From Polyangiaceae bacterium (GTDB lineage Bacteria > Myxococcota_A > Polyangia > Polyangiales > Polyangiaceae), in NCBI GenBank assembly GCA_020633205.1, contig JACKEB010000012.1, positions 248,001-312,000 of the forward strand: a stretch of DNA of 64,000 nucleotides, read 5' to 3'. The first letter of the stretch is position 1, and every line of letters starts with the position of its first letter. The notes beneath the pieces were generated by a model. That model saw only the letters and a program-made list of their open reading frames with translations. It was not told the origin of the DNA and made no database searches. Position numbers and translations under genes: made by a program. Of the stretch, positions 32,320 to 41,323 are shown one piece after another.

Positions 32320-34776
32320 ATGAGGAGTCGGCTCACCCGTCTCGCCGCTGTTGCGGGCCTTGGCCTTCTGCTCTGGGCTCGTCCGGAGCCAGCCGGCGCT
32401 TTTGTCTGGCCCAACACCGCGGAGCGTGTGGAGCAAGACCTGGAGAAGCCGGAGCTCGCCCTGCGCCGACGTGCGGCGACCCGACTGCTCGAGCTCCCCG
32501 ACGCCGTGGGGAGACGTCTCACGCTCAAGGCGCTCAAAGACGAAGACAACGAAGTGCGCTTGCTGGCTGCTCAGGCTGCGTTGGAGCTGGAGCCCAAAGG
32601 TGCGGGTGAGCTCGTCGCTGGGTGGCTGAACGACGCGGAGAAGCGCGTGCGCCTCGTGGCTTGCGAGGTGCTCGCGATCTCTCCCTCCAAGAACGCCATC
32701 ATGCCGCTTGGGCGCGTGCTGGGTGATCCGGATCCGGGGGTGAGGGTAGCCGCTGCTCGCGCCCTGGGTGCTTCCGCAGAGAAAGACGCCGTGATGCCCT
32801 TGCTTGGGCACCTGGACGACAAGCACCCCGACGTTCGCGAGGCAGTGATCGAAGCGTTGACGGAGCTGGGGGACGCGCGCGCCGTCGCACCGATCATCGG
32901 CAAGATCCAGGACAGCCGTGGACCAGTGCGAATAGCTGCGGCGGGTGCTCTTGGACGCTTTGGGGACAAGCGCGCGGTGAGCGCGTTGATCCTCGCCTTG
33001 AGGGACACGGAGCGCGAGGTACGCATCAAGGCGCTGGAGTCGCTCGGGGCGCTCAAGGCGCAGGACGCGACCCTCGCCATCGTGGAGGCCCTGTTGGATC
33101 AGCAAGACGTGCGAGTCGCCGCGGTCAACGCGCTGTCGCGAGTCGGGGGCGAGCGCGCGTTGGACGCGTTGATGGACCAGCTCGCCCAGAGCGCCGATCA
33201 GCGCAGCGTGATTCAGGCTCTCGCGCGTATGGGGGATGCCGCGACCGCCAAGCTCGTCCAATGCCTAACGGGACAGACCAACCGGACGCTGACGAATGGC
33301 TGTGCAGCGGCCTTGGTCGAGAGCAAAGGCGCCAAGAGCGATCAGGTGATCGTCGACGCGCTTCGCAGGGGCGTGGTCGATGCGCGTGTGGGCATGCTCG
33401 GGTTGGCTGAGCTCAAGAGTCCGCTGGGTTTGCCAGTCGTGTTGGCGTTCCTATCCGACGACGAACCCGTGGTGCGCCGGGCCGCGATTGATGCAGCGGG
33501 CAAGCTCCTGGATCCTGGCAAGCCTGATGGTCGTGCCGTGGGTCCGATCCGCGAAGCGCTGCAGGCAGCGCGGGATCACAAGCACGAGCGCCGCGCCCTG
33601 GTCGCGCTACTTGGACGCACCGGCTCCGCTCGAGCGGCACAAGTGCTGCTGCCCCTCGCGCGTAAGTCGGACGACTTGGGCTTGCGCGTGGCGGCGATCG
33701 AGAGCCTCGGGATGCTTGGTCCGGCCAAAGCGGACAGCGTACTGATCGACGCCCTGAGGGATGAGCACGGCTCCGTCCGCCTCGCCTCCGCGGTGGCGTT
33801 GAGTCGTGTTGCCTCAGGGAAAAGCGCTTCTAAGCTGCTTGAACAGTTCGACAAGGGCGCCGAGCAGGATCGCGGCGCCCTCGCGTTGGCTCTCGGAGGG
33901 GCGCTCGAGCACACCAAGGACGCACGAGTGCTCGAACGGGCCTTCTCCACCTTAGCGCGGACCCGGGGAGCGGAGCGCGACGCGCTGCTCGAGGCGCTAG
34001 GGCGGAACACATTGCCGAACACCACGCAGCGCCTCGTCAAGCTCACCCGAGGCGCCGCCGCGGTGGATCGGGCGAAACTGGCAGAGGTACTCAGCCGGCA
34101 CCCAAAGGCTCGGCAGGCGTTGCTAGAGCTGGCGAAGGACCCGGATGCAGCGGTGAGAGCCAACGCCGTTTGGTCCCTGGGTGGCGTCGCAGAGAGCGGA
34201 GACGCCGGCGCGGTGTGGAAGGCCGTAGCGGATTCGGATCCCGCGGTGGCCGCGAACGCCACGGCTGCCTACGCCCGTCTGGCCAAGCGCACGAAGAGCG
34301 ACGCCAAGCCGAAGCTGTGCGGCGTGCTCAGCGATGCGCGCGCCTATGTGAGGGCCAACGCGCTGGCCGGGCTGCGCCTGCTCGGGCAGCGCTGCCCAGG
34401 CGAGCCTGAGCGCGCGCTACTGCGAGACGACGCCTCGGACGTGGTCCGCTCCAAGGCTGCAAACCTGCTCTACGATGTCCAACCGTCCGCGGAAGATCGT
34501 CGCGCGCTGGTGCTCTGCGAGAGCAGCGATCCGAGCAGTCAGGTCGCCGTTGCCTGTGAGGAAGCGGCAGAGCCCATCCCGTCGACAGAGGAGCCGGTGA
34601 CGGTGTTCGTGGTGCCCCTGGGGCAAACGAAACCGGCGGCACGCGCGCCCTTCACCCTGATCCGCGCGGATGGCCTGCTGAGGACGGGCCTGAGCGATCG
34701 ACGAGGCGCCGTCCACGAGTTCGCCGCGCCTCGGGGCTACATCGAGCTTGGCGTCCCCGTCGCGCTCGTGAAGTGA
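32320..34776 (+). CDS. Exported HEAT-repeat protein
   Basis: An 818-residue protein made almost wholly of HEAT/PBS-lyase type repeats. A signal peptide (MRSRLTRLAAVAGLGLLLWA, cleavage near ARPEPAGA) predicts export. Then come ~20 alpha-alpha repeats of about 31-35 residues with the D-V-R/AAAxALG pattern (RVAAARALGASAEKDAVMPL, VRIAAAGALGRFGDKRA, VRIKALESLGALK). The last ~70 residues form a small beta domain (EPVTVFVVPLGQTK to GVPVALVK). Such solenoids act as scaffolds for protein partners in the periplasm or envelope. No enzyme site is seen. ATG 32320 has only a weak Shine-Dalgarno. Confidence 0.85.
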   Translation: MRSRLTRLAAVAGLGLLLWARPEPAGAFVWPNTAERVEQDLEKPELALRRRAATRLLELPDAVGRRLTLKALKDEDNEVRLLAAQAALELEPKGAGELVAGWLNDAEKRVRLVACEVLAISPSKNAIMPLGRVLGDPDPGVRVAAARALGASAEKDAVMPLLGHLDDKHPDVREAVIEALTELGDARAVAPIIGKIQDSRGPVRIAAAGALGRFGDKRAVSALILALRDTEREVRIKALESLGALKAQDATLAIVEALLDQQDVRVAAVNALSRVGGERALDALMDQLAQSADQRSVIQALARMGDAATAKLVQCLTGQTNRTLTNGCAAALVESKGAKSDQVIVDALRRGVVDARVGMLGLAELKSPLGLPVVLAFLSDDEPVVRRAAIDAAGKLLDPGKPDGRAVGPIREALQAARDHKHERRALVALLGRTGSARAAQVLLPLARKSDDLGLRVAAIESLGMLGPAKADSVLIDALRDEHGSVRLASAVALSRVASGKSASKLLEQFDKGAEQDRGALALALGGALEHTKDARVLERAFSTLARTRGAERDALLEALGRNTLPNTTQRLVKLTRGAAAVDRAKLAEVLSRHPKARQALLELAKDPDAAVRANAVWSLGGVAESGDAGAVWKAVADSDPAVAANATAAYARLAKRTKSDAKPKLCGVLSDARAYVRANALAGLRLLGQRCPGEPERALLRDDASDVVRSKAANLLYDVQPSAEDRRALVLCESSDPSSQVAVACEEAAEPIPSTEEPVTVFVVPLGQTKPAARAPFTLIRADGLLRTGLSDRRGAVHEFAAPRGYIELGVPVALVK

Positions 34777-34790
34777 GCAGCGGCCGTAGC

Positions 34791-34870
34791 GCGCGGTGTT
34801 GCTGGTTCGCGCTTGAGCGCGTGGTGTTGCTGGTTCGCGGCTGACCGCGTAGTGCTGGTGGTTCGCGCGA
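34791..34870 (+). repeat. Three imperfect 26-28 bp tandem repeats
   Basis: Units at about 34791-34816, 34817-34844 and 34845-34870, each containing a GTGTTGCTGGTTCGCG-like core. They lie just after the HEAT-protein stop and before the terminator at 34878. Confidence 0.75.
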
Positions 34871-34877
34871 AATGAGA

Positions 34878-34907
34878 GAAGCCCCGCGCTGGCGAGCGCG
34901 GGGCTTC
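34878..34907. terminator. Bidirectional terminator between convergent genes
   Basis: GAAGCCCCGCGCT (34878-34890) and AGCGCGGGGCTTC (34895-34907) form a perfect 13-bp stem with a GGCG loop. A short GTT follows on the plus strand and TCTCATTTC on the minus strand. It lies between the convergent HEAT-protein and zinc-ribbon/GYF genes. Confidence 0.75.
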
Positions 34908-34949
34908 GTTGGCACCAGTGGTTGCCGCTCGGAAATTACCGGCGCGCGA

Positions 34950-36350
34950 TCAACCAGCGCGGCAGCGCATGGCGCACATCAGGTCGCCAGCCGGGCAGTT
35001 GCAAGGCTTCTTCGGCTTGGTCGCGGGTTTGCTGGTAGCGGCCGGCTTGCTGGTAGCGGCCGGCGTACTGGTGGTCGCCGGCTTGCTTGCGGCCGTCGAG
35101 GCGGGCTTGGGCTTGGCGGCCACTGCGCCACCTGATGCAGGCTTGGACGCCGGGGCTGCAGCGGCTGCAGCAGTTGGTTCCTCCTTCGGAGCTTCCTTCT
35201 CGGCCTCTGCAGTACCCGTCGCGGGTGCTTCGGCCGTGACCGTGGGAGTGGGCGCGGGGGCTGCCGTCTCCTCCGGCTTTGCGGTGTTCTCCGCGGTCGT
35301 CGCAGGCTGCGCAGCGGGCGCGGCAGGGGTTTCCTTGCTGCCACCGGAAGCGAACACGATGGCGCCCGCGATCACCAACGCCGCGAGCGCGATGCCGCCG
35401 CCGATGTAGATCCCGCTACGGCTCTTCGCCTGAGGTGCTGGAGCGGCGCTGGGCGCCACCGTCGGCTCCATGCCGCCACCCAGGGGAGCACCGAGGCCGA
35501 GCGGAGCTCCGAAGCCAAGCGGCGACGAACCCATCAGGGGGTTCTCTGCGGGCTTGTCCGTTGAGGACTGCGAGGTGAGCGCCTTGAGGTCGATCAGGCC
35601 CGAGTCTTCCTTCACGGAGGAATTCGATGGCCCACCGCCGCCCAACAGGCCACCACCACCGCCACCACCAGCCGGCGCCTGTTCGGCAGCCGAGGTGAGA
35701 GCGCTGAGTGAGAACAGCACGCTTGACTCGTTGCGTGCGCCAGTCGCCGCGGCTGCGGCGGGCGCTGCAGCGCGGGCCTCGTCCGGCGGTGCGCTGGTCG
35801 TGACATCCTCTTCGCTACCCGCCGAGTCGAAGCCGCCGAATAGGTCTGCAGTCCCTGCGGAAGCGGCCGCCTTGGGGCTTTCGTTCGCCCAGGGGCTGGC
35901 GCTCGCGCCGGTGTCGAAGGGGCTGCTTGGTGCGCTGACCAAGGGCGCCGACGCTGCAGGTGCAGCCGAACCGGCGTGGAGCGCGCTCACCACGCTGTCC
36001 ACTTCGCCGAGCGGACGCCAGTCGTCCATTCCGTCTGCCCAGATGTACGTGTCCGCGGTGATTTCGCCGGCATTGTAAGCGGCGACCAGCTGGTCGAGGC
36101 TCATGCTGCGCTGGTCGTTGTCACCAAAGTCGACCGAGTACTCCCCGGGTGCGGGACCCGAGTCGGCATCGGAGGGAGCGTCCGCGCCATCTGGGGCGGC
36201 GTCTGCTGCGTAGACGTTCGCGGGGTCGACCTTGCCGTCGATCACGATGGTCGTCCCGCACTTTCGGCAGCGGATCTTGGCTAGTCGGTCCGCGACCTTC
36301 TCGTCGGCGATTGAGTACTTCGCGCTACAGGAGGGACAGGTGATCTTCAC
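34950..36350 (-). CDS. Zinc-ribbon/GYF-domain protein, GltJ/AgmX-like
   Basis: A 466-residue protein with four parts. Residues 1-35 are an MJ0042-type zinc ribbon (CPSCSAKYSIADEKV, IRCRKCGTTIVIDG). Residues ~60-105 form a GYF_2 domain (MSLDQLVAAYNAGEITADTY, IWADGMDDWRPLGEV). Then comes a long Ala/Ser/Gly-rich disordered region with one membrane helix (IYIGGGIALAALVIAGAIVFA, ~residues 325-345), and last an Ala/Pro/Lys-rich tail ending CNCPAGDLMCAMRCRAG. This is the head arrangement of the Myxococcus gliding-motor protein GltJ (AgmX), whose zinc ribbon binds MglA. GltJ, however, carries a TonB-like C-terminus that is not seen here. GTG 36350 follows AAGGATC. Confidence 0.82.
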   Translation of the reverse strand: MKITCPSCSAKYSIADEKVADRLAKIRCRKCGTTIVIDGKVDPANVYAADAAPDGADAPSDADSGPAPGEYSVDFGDNDQRSMSLDQLVAAYNAGEITADTYIWADGMDDWRPLGEVDSVVSALHAGSAAPAASAPLVSAPSSPFDTGASASPWANESPKAAASAGTADLFGGFDSAGSEEDVTTSAPPDEARAAAPAAAAATGARNESSVLFSLSALTSAAEQAPAGGGGGGGLLGGGGPSNSSVKEDSGLIDLKALTSQSSTDKPAENPLMGSSPLGFGAPLGLGAPLGGGMEPTVAPSAAPAPQAKSRSGIYIGGGIALAALVIAGAIVFASGGSKETPAAPAAQPATTAENTAKPEETAAPAPTPTVTAEAPATGTAEAEKEAPKEEPTAAAAAAPASKPASGGAVAAKPKPASTAASKPATTSTPAATSKPAATSKPATKPKKPCNCPAGDLMCAMRCRAG

Positions 36351-37228
36351 GTTGATCCTTCTCGTGTTTTGGGATCTGGGTGACTCCCACGATCCTAGGG
36401 CCAGCGAGCTCCGTGGGCCGGCGCGCTGAGGCGCAAGAACCGGAGCGGGTGAGACTTGAAGCTCCAAAGGACGGAGCCATTGAGACTGTGTGCGCTATGC
36501 GCGTACCAAAAAAACGACCGTTGGGGACTCTTGAAACTCCGACCGGAGCCGGCTCTGAGAGCCTTCCCATACCAACTCGAGATATTACCAGCGGGTAGTG
36601 GGTCTTTGCAGGTTACGTACGAGGATTTCTGAAGGTCTTGAGATATCTGGCGACACTTGTTGAAGTGTTGCGTTCCCCCAACACCTGCCCGGGCGCGGAG
36701 GCTGGGGCGGAGCCGCACGTTGTTGCGGCTTGGTGTGACGCGCTGAACCGTGAGGGAGCGGCCAGCTACTGGGGAGGCAGCGGATGACGAACCGGTCGAG
36801 ACGGGCAGCCCAGACTCGGCGCATCGATGTCGGTCCTGGCTTGGACGAAGCGGAACCAGACGCTGGTCTTGTATCACCAATGACCCCTCATTCCATCCTG
36901 CCTGAAACCCGCCTTGGGGCCATTCAGCAGAATTTTTCCGCGAGATGTGCGGAGGGGTGGTACACCGCTCGACGCCGAACGGATTTTTCCTGCTGGAACG
37001 GCAGCGTGGGACAGGCCTAGCCCGGAACACTCATGCTTCGACCACGTCCAGCGCTTCGGCTTGGGCACGATGTGCAGATTTTTTGCGATCGTTCCCGACG
37101 CTCAGTCGAACCACCCTGGCTCGAGCCGGCGTAGTCTCAGCGCTCGCCCGGGTTTCCGGCGTTTCGTCAGTGGAGGCGGACTGGGGTGTGCACCCGGTGG
37201 ACCTCCCCCCAAAAACCAAGAAAAGAAC
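36351..37228. other. Long gap before deoC
   Basis: About 880 bp without a supportable gene. The frame that continues upstream of deoC lacks a domain or ribosome site. Two similar T-rich strings (AATTTTTCCG at ~36930 and GGATTTTTCC at ~36980) were seen without clear meaning. It should hold the divergent promoters for the GltJ-like gene and the deoC operon. Confidence 0.45.
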
Positions 37229-38161
37229 ATGCAAGTCACCAAGCACGAGCAGGAAGGGCGCGGGCGCTTGCCCCAAATGATGCCGTCGCCAGCGGTCGAT
37301 CGCGTGGCGGTCGAAGCGCGCGCAGCGGCCCTTGCCAAGCGCAGCATCAAAAAGCAGGCGAAGCGCCAGGGCCTGGAGCTCAGCATTTCCATGATGGATC
37401 TGACGACGCTCGAGGGGTCGGACACCCCAGGCAAGGTTCAAGCCCTTTGCCGCAAGGCATTGTTGCCAGACGCCACTCGCCCGAATCTTGGCCCCGTAGC
37501 CGCGGTGTGTGTGTACCCACAGCTGGTCGCTGTCGCCAAGCGCGCGCTGGGCGATTCTGGGGTCAATGTCGCGAGTGTTGCGACTGCATTTCCGAGCGGA
37601 TTGTCTGCGCTCGACGTGCGACTCGAAGACACCAAGCGCGCCATCGGTGATGGTGCGGACGAGATCGACATGGTGATCGATCGCGGCGCCTTTCTGCGCG
37701 GAGAGTTCAACAAGGTCTCCGACGAGATCGCCGCGGTAAAGCAGGTCTGCGGCGAAGTGCACCTCAAGGTGATTCTGGAGACCGGCGAGCTCGGCTCCTA
37801 CGACAATGTGCGCCACGCCAGCGATCTCGCGCTCGCCGCCGGCACGGACTTCATCAAGACTTCGACGGGCAAAATCGAGCCCGCAGCGACACCCCCGGTC
37901 ACGCTGGTGATGCTGGAGGCGATCCGCGACTTCTACTACCAAACCGGGCGTCGCGCGGGCATGAAGCCTGCCGGTGGTATCCGTACGGCAAAGCAGGCGC
38001 TGCACTACTTGGTGCTGGTCAAGGAAACGTTGGGCGATGACTGGCTCACCCCGGATCTGTTCCGCCTGGGCGCAAGCTCGCTATTGAACGACGTCCTGAT
38101 GCAACTATCCAAACTGGAATCCGGCGCCTACGAGGCCGCCGAGTACTTCTCCAAGGACTGA
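37229..38161 (+). CDS. deoC: Deoxyribose-phosphate aldolase
   Basis: Class I aldolase splitting 2-deoxyribose 5-phosphate into acetaldehyde and glyceraldehyde 3-phosphate during deoxynucleoside breakdown. 310 residues, of the longer form with ~40 extra N-terminal residues. Motifs are MMDLTTLEGSDT, VAAVCVYPQLV, VATAFPSGLS, EIDMVIDRGAFLRG, the Schiff-base strand LKVILETGEL and FIKTSTGKIEPAATP, and a C-terminal MKPAGGIRTAKQAL proton-relay region. ATG 37229 has a weak AAGA ribosome site. The next gene, 5 bp later, is an aldehyde dehydrogenase that could oxidise the acetaldehyde product. Confidence 0.95.
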   Translation: MQVTKHEQEGRGRLPQMMPSPAVDRVAVEARAAALAKRSIKKQAKRQGLELSISMMDLTTLEGSDTPGKVQALCRKALLPDATRPNLGPVAAVCVYPQLVAVAKRALGDSGVNVASVATAFPSGLSALDVRLEDTKRAIGDGADEIDMVIDRGAFLRGEFNKVSDEIAAVKQVCGEVHLKVILETGELGSYDNVRHASDLALAAGTDFIKTSTGKIEPAATPPVTLVMLEAIRDFYYQTGRRAGMKPAGGIRTAKQALHYLVLVKETLGDDWLTPDLFRLGASSLLNDVLMQLSKLESGAYEAAEYFSKD

Positions 38162-38166
38162 GTGAG

Positions 38167-39684
38167 ATGACAATCAAGCTAGTCGAGCCCGAAGCATCGG
38201 GCAGCTCTCAGAACCGCCGCCACGGCGAGCGCCGCCTCAACTTTGGAGGTGTTTGGACCTACGAGCCGGCGCCGGAATCTCCCGATCACGTGCGGCTGCA
38301 GGACCGCTACGAGCTGTTCATCGACGGCAAGTGGCAGGCGCCGAAGTCCGGCAAGTATTACACGAGCATCAACCCCGCCACGGAGGCTCCGATTGCCGAG
38401 GTCGCCCACGCCGGGGAGGCTGACGTCGAGCTAGCCGTCACGGCCGCCCGAGCGGCGTTCGAAGGCGAATGGAGTAGCCTCCGGCCCATCGAGCGCGGCA
38501 AGTACTTGTTCCGCATCGCGCGAGTGCTGCAAGAGCGTGCGCGTGAGTTCGCGATCGTGGAGTCGATGGACGGCGGCAAGCCAATCAAGGAGAGCCGCGA
38601 CTTCGACCTGCCTCAGGCGAGCAACTTCTTCTTCTACTGCGCGGGCTGGGCAGACAAGCTGCAGTACGCGTTCAATGGCCGCAGCGTCTCGCCGCTGGGC
38701 GTCGCCGGGCAGGTGATCCCCTGGAACTTCCCGCTGTTGATGGCCGCGTGGAAGATCGCTCCGGCGCTTGCGTGCGGAAACACAGTCGTGCTCAAGCCGG
38801 CGGAGACCACTCCGCTGACGGCGCTCTTGCTCGCAAAGGTGATTGAAGAGGCCGAGCTGCCTCCCGGCGTCGTGAACATCCTCAGCGGCTTCGGAGACAC
38901 CGGCGCCGCGCTGGTGAAGCACCCGGGCATCGACAAGGTGGCTTTCACCGGCTCCACCGCGGTTGGCAAGCAGATCCAGAAGGTGCTCGCGGGCACCGGC
39001 AAGCGCATGACGATGGAGCTTGGCGGCAAGGCGGCGAACATTGTCTTCGCCGATGCGGCGCTCGATCAAGCCGTGGAAGGCATCATCAACGGGATCTACT
39101 TCAACCAAGGTCATGTGTGCTGCGCTGGGTCGCGACTGCTCGTCGAGGAGTCGATTCACGACCAGCTGATCGACAAGCTCAAGGATCGCATGCAGTCGCT
39201 GCGTCTCGGGGACCCGCTGGACAAGAACACCGACGTCGGCGCCATCAACTCCAAGGCTCAGCTCGAGCGCATCAAGCACCTGGTCGACGCTGGTGAAGCT
39301 GAAGGCGCCGAGCGCTTCAGCATCCAGTGCGATCTGCCGGAGAAGGGTTACTTCTTCCCGCCTACCGTGTTCACCGGGGTTTCTCAGTCGAGCCGCATCG
39401 CGCAGGAAGAAATCTTTGGACCGGTGCTCAGCGTGCTGACCTTCCGTACGGAAGCTGAAGCGCTAGACAAGGCCAACAACACCTTCTACGGCCTATCCGC
39501 AGGGATCTGGTCCAATAAGGGCGCGCGCCTGTTCGACATCGCCACCAAGCTCGAAGCTGGCGTGATCTGGGGCAACACCTACAACCAATTCGACGCCACG
39601 AGTCCCTTCGGCGGCTACAAAGAGAGCGGTTTCGGCCGCGAAGGCGGCCGCCACGGGTTGGCCGCGTACCTCAACATCGACTGA
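38167..39684 (+). CDS. Aldehyde dehydrogenase family protein
   Basis: A 505-residue NAD(P)-dependent aldehyde dehydrogenase. Visible landmarks are YELFIDGKWQAPKSGK, AGQVIPWNFPLLMAAWK, VLKPAETTPLTAL (cofactor Lys), FTGSTAVGKQI, MELGGKAANIVFADA (general-base Glu), the nucleophile loop FNQGHVCCAGSRL, and EEIFGPVLSVL, ending GGYKESGFGREGG. The ~45 N-terminal residues before the domain are Arg-rich (NRRHGERRLNFGG). Located between deoC and a half-length dehydrogenase homologue, it likely clears acetaldehyde from deoC. The acetaldehyde substrate is inferred from context. Length plus the following gene equals an ALDH16-like bi-domain enzyme. Confidence 0.93.
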   Translation: MTIKLVEPEASGSSQNRRHGERRLNFGGVWTYEPAPESPDHVRLQDRYELFIDGKWQAPKSGKYYTSINPATEAPIAEVAHAGEADVELAVTAARAAFEGEWSSLRPIERGKYLFRIARVLQERAREFAIVESMDGGKPIKESRDFDLPQASNFFFYCAGWADKLQYAFNGRSVSPLGVAGQVIPWNFPLLMAAWKIAPALACGNTVVLKPAETTPLTALLLAKVIEEAELPPGVVNILSGFGDTGAALVKHPGIDKVAFTGSTAVGKQIQKVLAGTGKRMTMELGGKAANIVFADAALDQAVEGIINGIYFNQGHVCCAGSRLLVEESIHDQLIDKLKDRMQSLRLGDPLDKNTDVGAINSKAQLERIKHLVDAGEAEGAERFSIQCDLPEKGYFFPPTVFTGVSQSSRIAQEEIFGPVLSVLTFRTEAEALDKANNTFYGLSAGIWSNKGARLFDIATKLEAGVIWGNTYNQFDATSPFGGYKESGFGREGGRHGLAAYLNID

Positions 39685-39701
39685 CGGGCTTGGAGGAAGT
39701 C

Positions 39702-40631
39702 ATGAGCGAAGAACGCAGGGATCCCACGGCTGACCGCCGTCGTCCGGGCTCCAACCCGGCGCGCATCGGTGTGAAGAAGACCTGGAAGATGTACGTCGGC
39801 GGCGCTTTCGTGCGCAGCGAATCGGGGCGGTATCTGGTGACACAAGACGGCTCAGAGAACTTCTGTCGTGCCTCCCGCAAGGACGTGCGCGACGCGGTCA
39901 AGGCAGCGCTTGGTGCTGGCTCCGGCTGGCGCAAGCGCACGGCGATGAACCGCGGTCAGATCCTGTATCGCCTCGCGGAAGTGATGGAGTCACGTCGTGG
40001 CGAGCTCGAGCAGAGCCTGACGCGGGCTGCGGCGGGTCAAAACGGGAGCACTCCGGGCGGCTCCGAGGCTGCCCAGGAGGTCGACGCGGCGATCGATCGT
40101 GTGGTCTGCTATGCCGGCTGGGCAGACAAGTTTCAGTCTCTCCTCAGCTCGAGCAACCCCGTTGCCGGGCCGCACTTTGGTTTCTCCGTGCCGGAGCCCG
40201 TCGGTGTCGTCGGCATCCTCGCGCCAGAGCGCCCAAGCCTGCTTGGGCTGATTGGCGCGGTGTGTCCGGTAGTCGTCAGTGGCAACACCTGTGTCGTTGC
40301 AGCGAGCGATCGCGACCCGCGCACGGCGGTTGCCGTCGCTGAGTGCCTCGCCACGAGTGACTTCCCAGGTGGCGTGATCAATATCCTCACGGGAACGCGA
40401 GACGAGCTGGCGGAGCCGCTCGTGCGCCACAAGGGCGTGCGCGCGGTGGACTTGTGGAACGTCGACGGCGAGCAAGCCAAGAAGCTCGAGGAGTTCGCGG
40501 CAGACAACGTCAAGCGCGTGCAGCGTCGCGTCTTCGAAGAACTCGATTGGTACGACACACGCACCGAGGGCCCGAGCTTCATCGAGAGCTTCGTGGAGAT
40601 CAAAACGGTGTGGCACCCGATGGGCGCCTGA
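39702..40631 (+). CDS. Non-catalytic half-length aldehyde dehydrogenase homologue
   Basis: A 309-residue homologue of the N-terminal, cofactor-binding half of aldehyde dehydrogenases. It contains MYVGGAFVRSESGRYLV, MNRGQILYRLAEVMESRRGE, PVGVVGILAPERPSLLGLIG and a VVVSGNTCVVAASDRDPRTA strand in place of VLKPAETTP, so the cofactor Lys is lost. It ends soon after FPGGVINILTGTRDE, with a C-terminal tail ending in IKTVWHPMGA. The catalytic Cys loop and the oligomerisation half are absent. The ribosome site TGGAGGAAGTC before ATG 39702 and clean coding argue for a working structural subunit and not a pseudogene. Third gene of the deoC operon. Confidence 0.82.
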   Translation: MSEERRDPTADRRRPGSNPARIGVKKTWKMYVGGAFVRSESGRYLVTQDGSENFCRASRKDVRDAVKAALGAGSGWRKRTAMNRGQILYRLAEVMESRRGELEQSLTRAAAGQNGSTPGGSEAAQEVDAAIDRVVCYAGWADKFQSLLSSSNPVAGPHFGFSVPEPVGVVGILAPERPSLLGLIGAVCPVVVSGNTCVVAASDRDPRTAVAVAECLATSDFPGGVINILTGTRDELAEPLVRHKGVRAVDLWNVDGEQAKKLEEFAADNVKRVQRRVFEELDWYDTRTEGPSFIESFVEIKTVWHPMGA

Positions 40632-40758
40632 CCGCTCCAAGACAGCTGCATTGCGGGGCGCTGCTCACGCCAGCGAGCGAACAAGCTCGAAGGTGTGGGG
40701 CGCCCCGTTCACGCGTCGCGTGTGTTTCTTTGGGGGAGGGGAGCGCTGGCAGGCGCCG

Positions 40759-41307
40759 CTAGTCGCCCATTGCGAACATCGCCAGGTCGATGGCGTCGAT
40801 TCGCTCTTCGAGGTCGGGATTGTTGTTTCCGTCGTGATACAGCGCGAGCTTCAACTCGCGCTTGGCTGAGTCCATGTCGCCCGCGTTCAGGTACTCGTCA
40901 GCCCGGCTGGCGCAGAGGCGGGCGGAAGGCGTCTTGCAGATGTCTTCCAGTGTCTTGATGCCGCTGTCGCCGGTGGGTGCCGTGCGAGGGATTTCACCCG
41001 CCTCCAGGCGTAGGTGGCCCTGGGCTAGCGCCAGATCGTATTTGGAGCGCAGGCCAGGATCCATCAGCACACGGTAGGCTTCCGCGCCGCGCTTGAATAC
41101 GCGCCGCACGAGGTCCAAGCGCTTTGGGTCGCCGTCCAGATGACTATCCGGATGGAAACTCAAAGCGAACTCATGAAAAGCTTGCTTGATGGAGCGCTCG
41201 TCAGCGATGTCGAGCACTCCCAGGAGCTCGTAGTAGGTGGACTCGTCGAGCACATCGCCCCACGCCTCCAAGCGTTCTATGAACTCATCTTCGTCGGGGG
41301 AATCCAT
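40759..41307 (-). CDS. J-domain (DnaJ-like) co-chaperone
   Basis: A 182-residue protein with a J-domain at residues ~25-95: STYYELLGVLDIADERSIKQ, FHEFALSFHPDSHLDGDPKR with an intact HPD motif, and FKRGAEAYRVLMDPGLRSKY. The C-terminal ~80 residues contain TPSARLCASRADEYLNAGDM and SAKRELKLALYHDGNN, which read like a tetratricopeptide helix pair. It lacks the zinc and substrate domains of full DnaJ. Encoded 16 bp downstream of the giant Hsp70, so it should be its ATPase-stimulating partner. Confidence 0.9.
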   Translation of the reverse strand: MDSPDEDEFIERLEAWGDVLDESTYYELLGVLDIADERSIKQAFHEFALSFHPDSHLDGDPKRLDLVRRVFKRGAEAYRVLMDPGLRSKYDLALAQGHLRLEAGEIPRTAPTGDSGIKTLEDICKTPSARLCASRADEYLNAGDMDSAKRELKLALYHDGNNNPDLEERIDAIDLAMFAMGD

Positions 41308-41323
41308 TGCCGAACGCCTTCGC

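Noticed and set aside
31006..33261. 751-codon open frame on the minus strand
   Set aside because: It lies antisense to the CDP-alcohol phosphotransferase and HEAT-protein genes, has no domain, and its Arg/His/Pro/Gln-rich composition is that of a high-GC shadow frame.
39702..40631. Half dehydrogenase as a pseudogene by frameshift
   Set aside because: It has a good ribosome site, clean codon use and a plausible own C-terminus; no downstream remnant of the missing half is present.
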